From DATAMF01 sp964472565 (GTDB taxonomy: Bacteria > Chloroflexota > Anaerolineae > Aggregatilineales > Aggregatilineaceae): a stretch of DNA of 9,873 nt. The stretch's first letter is position 1; every line of letters starts with the position of its first letter. The stretch covers positions 1 through 9,873 of the forward strand of contig CAYYNB010000202.1 in assembly GCA_964472565.1 (NCBI GenBank), written 5' to 3'. The translations under genes were made by a program, and so were the position numbers. Under the pieces are notes generated by a model, which did no database searches, had not been told where the DNA came from, and saw only the letters and a program-made list of their open reading frames with translations. This document shows positions 6,189 through 9,873 of the stretch, in pieces.

Positions 6189-6935
6189 CTACATTCCCGG
6201 TACGGCAATCCCGGCCTTGACGCGCGTTTCGAGCAGTTTGCCATCACGCATTTCATGGACAATATCGGCTTCAGCCATCACGTTCGGATCGTGGGTGACG
6301 ATCAACAGCGTCACACCGCGCTCTTCAACCAAACGCCGCAGCAGGTCCAGAATCCGGCGTCCGGTGCGGGTATCAAGCTGGCCGGTGGGTTCGTCCGCCA
6401 GCACGAGGCTCGGTCCTTCGGCCAGGGCACGCGCAATAGCTACGCGCTGCTGTTCACCGCCCGACATTTCGTAGGGGCGGTGATGGGCGCGATCCTGCAA
6501 GCCGACCCATTCCAGCGCCTCGTCGATCCGCTCTTCGCGTTCGGCGGCGTTCAGTTTGCGCATGCGCAGCGGCACCCCGACGTTTTCACGGGCGCTCAAC
6601 AGCGGCATCAGGCCGAAGCTCTGGAAGATAAAACCGAGGTGATGCAGCCGCAGATCGAGCTTTTCGCGCTCGTTCATCTGCGCCAGATTGCGCCCCAACA
6701 CCCAGACTTCGCCGCCGGTGGGTGTATCCAACCCGGCGATCAGGTTCAAAAGGGTGGTTTTGCCGGACCCAGACCGCCCGACGATGGCGGTCATGTGCTG
6801 CGGCCAGACATCCAGCGAGACATCGTTCACGGCGTGAATATCTTCCCCGGCGAGGTGATACACACGATGCAAATTGATCAAGCTGATCGTCGGTTCCAGG
6901 CTGCTCGAATAATCGTTTTTCCCGTTGCTGCTCAT
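6189..6935 (-). CDS. ABC transporter ATP-binding protein, MacB/LolD type
   Basis: A 248-residue ATPase with all nucleotide-binding motifs intact: Walker A GRSGSGKTT (53-61), Q-loop Q105 in GFIFQSFGLMP, signature MSGGEQQR (157-164), Walker B LVLADE (177-182), D-loop QLD and H-loop H215 in VTHD. The FIFQSFGLMPLLSARENV stretch and the ADEPTGQLD run are typical of the MacB/LolD/FtsE-like class, which powers FtsX-type permeases by moving force across the membrane rather than by a classical channel. The ATG at 6935 lies three bases after the previous ATPase stop and uses an AGGA inside that gene's end. The family assignment is firm; the exported or handled substrate is unknown. A short N-terminal extension (1-15) is Ser/Asn-rich. 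Confidence 0.93.
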   Translation of the reverse strand: MSSNGKNDYSSSLEPTISLINLHRVYHLAGEDIHAVNDVSLDVWPQHMTAIVGRSGSGKTTLLNLIAGLDTPTGGEVWVLGRNLAQMNEREKLDLRLHHLGFIFQSFGLMPLLSARENVGVPLRMRKLNAAEREERIDEALEWVGLQDRAHHRPYEMSGGEQQRVAIARALAEGPSLVLADEPTGQLDTRTGRRILDLLRRLVEERGVTLLIVTHDPNVMAEADIVHEMRDGKLLETRVKAGIAVPGM

Positions 6936-6938
6936 GTG

Positions 6939-7853
6939 TTATTCCTGCCCATTATCACTCATAATGCCCTGCTCGTGATGCTCCGGCCAGACGCCGATGT
7001 GATCTTCGTTGAGACGCAGCCGCACGCGGTCTTCCATGTCCAGCGCATCGATATACGCTTCGGGAAGCTGCAACCGCCCGGCGCGGTCCAGAATGGCATA
7101 TTCTTCTTCGTGCAGCACCACATCACCGCCGCGCCGCCGCAGAATTTCGGTGCTGGTGCGCCCGTCGCGCATGCCCACCACGCGATCTACGCGGGTCGCC
7201 ACGTTCATATCGTGGGTCACGATGATGATCGTCACGCCGAATTCTTCATTCAGCGAACGCAGCACATGGAAAATCTGCTCGGCGGAGGCGCTGTCTACTT
7301 CACCGGTTGGCTCGTCGGCCAGCAACAGCGCCGGGCGATTCGCCATACCCACCGCAATCGCTACGCGCTGCTGCTCACCCCCCGACAGGTGATCCGGGCG
7401 GTGCCGCAACCGTTCGCCCATCCCGACGCGCTCCAGCAGATCGCGGGCGCGTTCACGGCGCTCATGCGCAGAAAACCCGGCGAGCGCCATCGGGAGTTCG
7501 ACATTTTCCATCGCGGTCAGGTAGGGCAGCAGGTTACGCGCCGTCTGCTGCCAGACAAAACCGACCATATGGCGGCGGTAGCGTACCCGATCCCGGCGGG
7601 TCATTTCGAGCAGATTATACTCCCCCACATGAATCCGCCCGGCGCTGGGGACATCCAGCCCGCCGAGGATATTCATCAAGGTGGATTTGCCGGACCCGGA
7701 CGGCCCGACGAGCGCCATCATTTCGCCGCCGCGCACGATCAGGTCCAACCCTTGCAGTGCGACGACTTCAAGATCGGCCACCTTATAAATTTTGACTAAG
7801 TTGTCCGCCTCAATGAAGATCGGGCGGGCTTGTTGATCGATTACATCGGCCAT
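6939..7853 (-). CDS. ABC transporter ATPase with AbrB/SpoVT-like C-terminal tail
   Basis: A 304-residue protein, about 70 residues longer than typical MacB/LolD ATPases. The ATPase part has Walker A GPSGSGKST (50-58), the Q-loop in FVWQQ (99-103), signature LSGGEQQR (156-163), Walker B LLLADE (176-181) and H214 in VTHD. The helix after the signature reads AIAVGMANRP where relatives often have AIARALANRP. The extra C-terminal part (about 250-292) reads EYAILDRAGRLQLPEAYIDAL and then DRVRLRL. This is the pattern of an AbrB/MazE/SpoVT swapped-hairpin domain, in which a D-x-x-GR-hydrophobic-x-hydrophobic-P motif precedes an alpha helix and a GDRV-like turn. Whether it binds DNA, dimerises the ATPase or contacts the permease is unknown. 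The minus-strand ribosome binding site is GGAGAGGT, about five bases before the ATG. It is followed with a 3-nt gap by the second ATPase gene. Confidence 0.92.
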   Translation of the reverse strand: MADVIDQQARPIFIEADNLVKIYKVADLEVVALQGLDLIVRGGEMMALVGPSGSGKSTLMNILGGLDVPSAGRIHVGEYNLLEMTRRDRVRYRRHMVGFVWQQTARNLLPYLTAMENVELPMALAGFSAHERRERARDLLERVGMGERLRHRPDHLSGGEQQRVAIAVGMANRPALLLADEPTGEVDSASAEQIFHVLRSLNEEFGVTIIIVTHDMNVATRVDRVVGMRDGRTSTEILRRRGGDVVLHEEEYAILDRAGRLQLPEAYIDALDMEDRVRLRLNEDHIGVWPEHHEQGIMSDNGQE

Positions 7854-7962
7854 AACTTACCTCTCCACATAACACGCAGCGTGTGCGTTCATGCTGCGCT
7901 ACATTATTCGTTACCCCATCCCCCCTTCCCTGAGGGAGGCAAACCGGATGAATGGGATGGCC
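7854..7962 (-). promoter_or_regulatory. Intergenic spacer with palindromes before the ATPase genes
   Basis: This 109-base gap separates the permease from the ATPase genes, in contrast to the 3-nt gaps further down. It holds the 13-base palindrome ACACGC-A-GCGTGT at 7872-7884, about 20 bases upstream of the ATPase start. An alternative pairing exists between CGCAGC (7875-7880) and GCTGCG (7893-7898). A C-rich hairpin element around 7915-7937 (CCC-TGA-GGG core) resembles the hairpin modules of the repeats in the left part of the window. An AATAAT near 7905 on the minus strand lacks a fitting -35. An internal promoter or mRNA processing site is possible but not shown. Confidence 0.4.
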
Positions 7963-9873
7963 TTACTCGCCTTCCATCCGCAGCACTTGATTGACGCTCA
8001 TCCGGCGGAGGAAGATCGCCGCGACAGCCAGCAGGATACCGAAGGCCACAATCAGCGTCAGCACCAAACCAACCAGACTGAGCACCGGCACGTGCAGCGA
8101 CTCATTGCCGACCAGCGCCATAAACGGCAGCAGCAGGTAGGCCAGCCCGGACCCGATCAACGAGCCGATGATCAACGCGGGCAAAATCAGCACCACCTGT
8201 TCGACAAACAGCAGCCGCCAGATATGGCTGGCATTCCAGCCCAGCGAACGCAGCACCCCAAAGGTGAACGCGCGCTGTTTGGCGGTAACGGCCAGATAAA
8301 ACGCAAAGTCGAGCAGGCTCAGCGCCAGACTGATCCAGAACCCGGCGAAAAGCATCCCGGCGACAGCGCTGGGCAGCGGATCGCGCTGAATCTCGCCGTA
8401 GCGATCCCACGCCCACTTGATACGCGGCACACCTTCCAGCTTATCTACCGCCTTGATCAAGGAATCGCTCGGCTGGCGATCCGGCAGTTCGAGCCAGACT
8501 TCATTGGCATCGAAAAATGTACCCGATGACGCGATCTGATTAATCACGGGGCGGATCAGGTCCAGCCGGGTGATCATCACCGGATCGGGGCGGTTGAGAA
8601 TAATCGTGCGGGCCTCATCCATGCCCGATCCCGCCCGTTCACGCTGGGCAAAAGCGGGCGCTTCATCAACCACACCCACGACCACATACCCAATTTCCAC
8701 CGATCCCAGGCACACCCGCTGCACCGATTCACCCTCAGCCGCACCAACCAGCAGCATCATCCCATCGGGATCGAGGCACATATTCAGTTGAATATTACGT
8801 TCGTCACCCACTTGAAGCGGCTGATCAGCGATACTGGAGGCGCTCCCGCGCCCGCGGAAGGTGTTGGCAAATACCGAGTTGATCACTACCGGGATACGCC
8901 CGGTTTGGGGCGGGTTGACCACCACACTCGGCTCACGCTGCTGGCCGCCGGTGACACGGCCCATCTGGTAGGGCAGGACCATGGTGGTTGGGCCGTCGAT
9001 TTCGGGCAGGACACCAGTCACCAGTTCGGGCACGACACCGCGCACCCGCTGCTGGTTGGAGGCTTCGCTGACCCACGATCCCGCATAAGGATTTTCAACC
9101 TGCGCTTCGCCCCAGACATTGGTCGTATTTTCAAAACTTTCCAGCACTTCGGATGTACCAAAGGCATCCTGAGTGGCGATACGATCAATATAGATGGTAT
9201 GGTTGAACGCTTCGATATTGGCCTGCTGGCTCCGAATGCCAATCCGCATCAGGCGATAGGGCTTCTGACCGCGATCTGGAACCGCACCGCTGAAGGTCAG
9301 CCACTCCTCTACCGGAGTGGGCGGGGCCAGTTCTTCGCCAGCGGCCTCGGATGTCGAACCGGGGACTGCCGCTTCCAATTCCATTTCCGGCGCACTGAGC
9401 GGCACGCTGAACCGGATACCCCGCTGATCCTGAATATACGCGACCAACTGCACCGAGACCAACGGTTCGTCAGCCACAGGGGGCATCGTCGAATATACCT
9501 GTACGGTCAACTGGCTGGCCTGCGTGGGCAGTTCCAGGCCGGGATCAACCGGCGCGGGAATTGTTTGCAGGGTATCAACCACCTCGGCCATCTCGGTGAA
9601 CTCGGCGGGGAAATCACCCGGATTGATCCCGACGACATGAACATCCGTCGAAGCCGACGAACCGGGATCGCCCAGCGCATGCATCACCTGGGTCGAGGCT
9701 GCCACACCATCCATCTCGTTCCAGTTGACTTTGTTGGGATCGATATAGGCCGGATCGACCATCACACGCGCGCCGCCGCCGGTTTCGGCATGGGCGGTTT
9801 TCCACGCGCCATGATCGCGAGTTGCGCTGAGTCCGAGAGACGCAGTGCCCAACGCCAGCGTGCCGATCAGCAG
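7963..9873 (-). CDS. FtsX-like permease, C-terminal 636 residues (cut by window edge)
   Basis: The frame stays open to the right edge, and the residues there (LLIGTLALGTASLGLSA) form the end of a membrane helix. The gene therefore continues outside the window, and the TTG at 9852 is not a credible start. After this helix comes an extracytoplasmic region of about 470 residues. It includes a beta-sandwich-like module (about 9118-9534: QLTVQVYST, SVQLVAYIQDQRGIRFSV, WLTFSGAVPD, YRLMRIGIRS, IYIDRIA). Three membrane helices close the protein (about 8287-8367, 8119-8196 and 8011-8085). The loop between the first two reads AFTFGVLRSLGWNASHIWRLLF, the typical FtsX-domain coupling segment, and the end VNQVLRMEGE is also typical. 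The arrangement of helix, large ectodomain and three helices is that of MacB/LolC/FtsX permeases. It is the membrane partner of the two ATPases downstream. A further FtsX domain may lie upstream, out of view. Confidence 0.88.
   Translation of the reverse strand: MLIGTLALGTASLGLSATRDHGAWKTAHAETGGGARVMVDPAYIDPNKVNWNEMDGVAASTQVMHALGDPGSSASTDVHVVGINPGDFPAEFTEMAEVVDTLQTIPAPVDPGLELPTQASQLTVQVYSTMPPVADEPLVSVQLVAYIQDQRGIRFSVPLSAPEMELEAAVPGSTSEAAGEELAPPTPVEEWLTFSGAVPDRGQKPYRLMRIGIRSQQANIEAFNHTIYIDRIATQDAFGTSEVLESFENTTNVWGEAQVENPYAGSWVSEASNQQRVRGVVPELVTGVLPEIDGPTTMVLPYQMGRVTGGQQREPSVVVNPPQTGRIPVVINSVFANTFRGRGSASSIADQPLQVGDERNIQLNMCLDPDGMMLLVGAAEGESVQRVCLGSVEIGYVVVGVVDEAPAFAQRERAGSGMDEARTIILNRPDPVMITRLDLIRPVINQIASSGTFFDANEVWLELPDRQPSDSLIKAVDKLEGVPRIKWAWDRYGEIQRDPLPSAVAGMLFAGFWISLALSLLDFAFYLAVTAKQRAFTFGVLRSLGWNASHIWRLLFVEQVVLILPALIIGSLIGSGLAYLLLPFMALVGNESLHVPVLSLVGLVLTLIVAFGILLAVAAIFLRRMSVNQVLRMEGE

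Noticed and set aside
5712..7799. A 695-codon open frame on the plus strand
   Set aside because: It lies antisense across the propeller and both ATPase genes, is rich in His, Gln, Arg and Pro, and has no family resemblance. It is a shadow of the GC-rich codon pattern of the true genes.
7891..8529. A 212-codon plus-strand open frame with Gln/His-rich composition
   Set aside because: It is antisense to the membrane helices of the FtsX-like permease, which are clear; the composition is that of an antisense shadow.
1..9873. CRISPR array, tRNA, rRNA, transposase, toxin-antitoxin or phage genes
   Set aside because: Looked for and not seen. The AbrB-like segment is a domain of an ABC ATPase, not a free antitoxin.

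Overview
The window looks like a piece of a bacterial chromosome, most likely a member of the Chloroflexota (Anaerolineae-like). This is inferred from moderately high GC, HrcA and DegV homologues, a two-ATPase ABC exporter with a very large FtsX-type permease, and C-rich hairpin repeats between genes. No rRNA, tRNA, CRISPR array, transposase or phage gene is visible, so the placement is a judgement, not a proof.

Left part (1-2500). A dispersed, structured repeat brackets a DegV-family fatty-acid-binding protein gene (297-1133, +). A second, nearly full repeat unit lies between that gene and the convergent hrcA gene (minus strand), which encodes the class I heat-shock repressor. hrcA stands alone: no grpE, dnaK or CIRCE operator is visible. 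A strong bidirectional terminator separates hrcA from the next minus-strand gene.

Middle part (2499-4920). A secreted ferritin-like (DUF2202-type) protein with a glycine-rich linker is divergent from a classical thioredoxin. After thioredoxin comes an 84-bp block of nested inverted repeats containing a good sigma70-type promoter. This promoter appears to drive a lipoprotein with a transglutaminase-like Cys/His/Asp domain. The lipoprotein gene shares the palindrome CTAG as stop codons with the convergent gene on the other strand.

Right part (4917-9873). Four minus-strand genes form one transport locus. In transcription order they are a large FtsX-like permease (cut by the window edge), an ABC ATPase with an AbrB/SpoVT-like C-terminal tail, a second MacB/LolD-type ABC ATPase, and a membrane-anchored beta-propeller protein. 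The last three are packed with 3-nt gaps. The set looks like a MacB/LolCDE-type mechanotransmission exporter with an extracytoplasmic accessory protein; its substrate cannot be told from the sequence.

Nothing here is clearly a new defence or mobile system. The most interesting items are the nested palindrome/promoter at 3712-3795, the composite repeat around the DegV gene, and the ABC ATPase with a DNA-binding-like tail.
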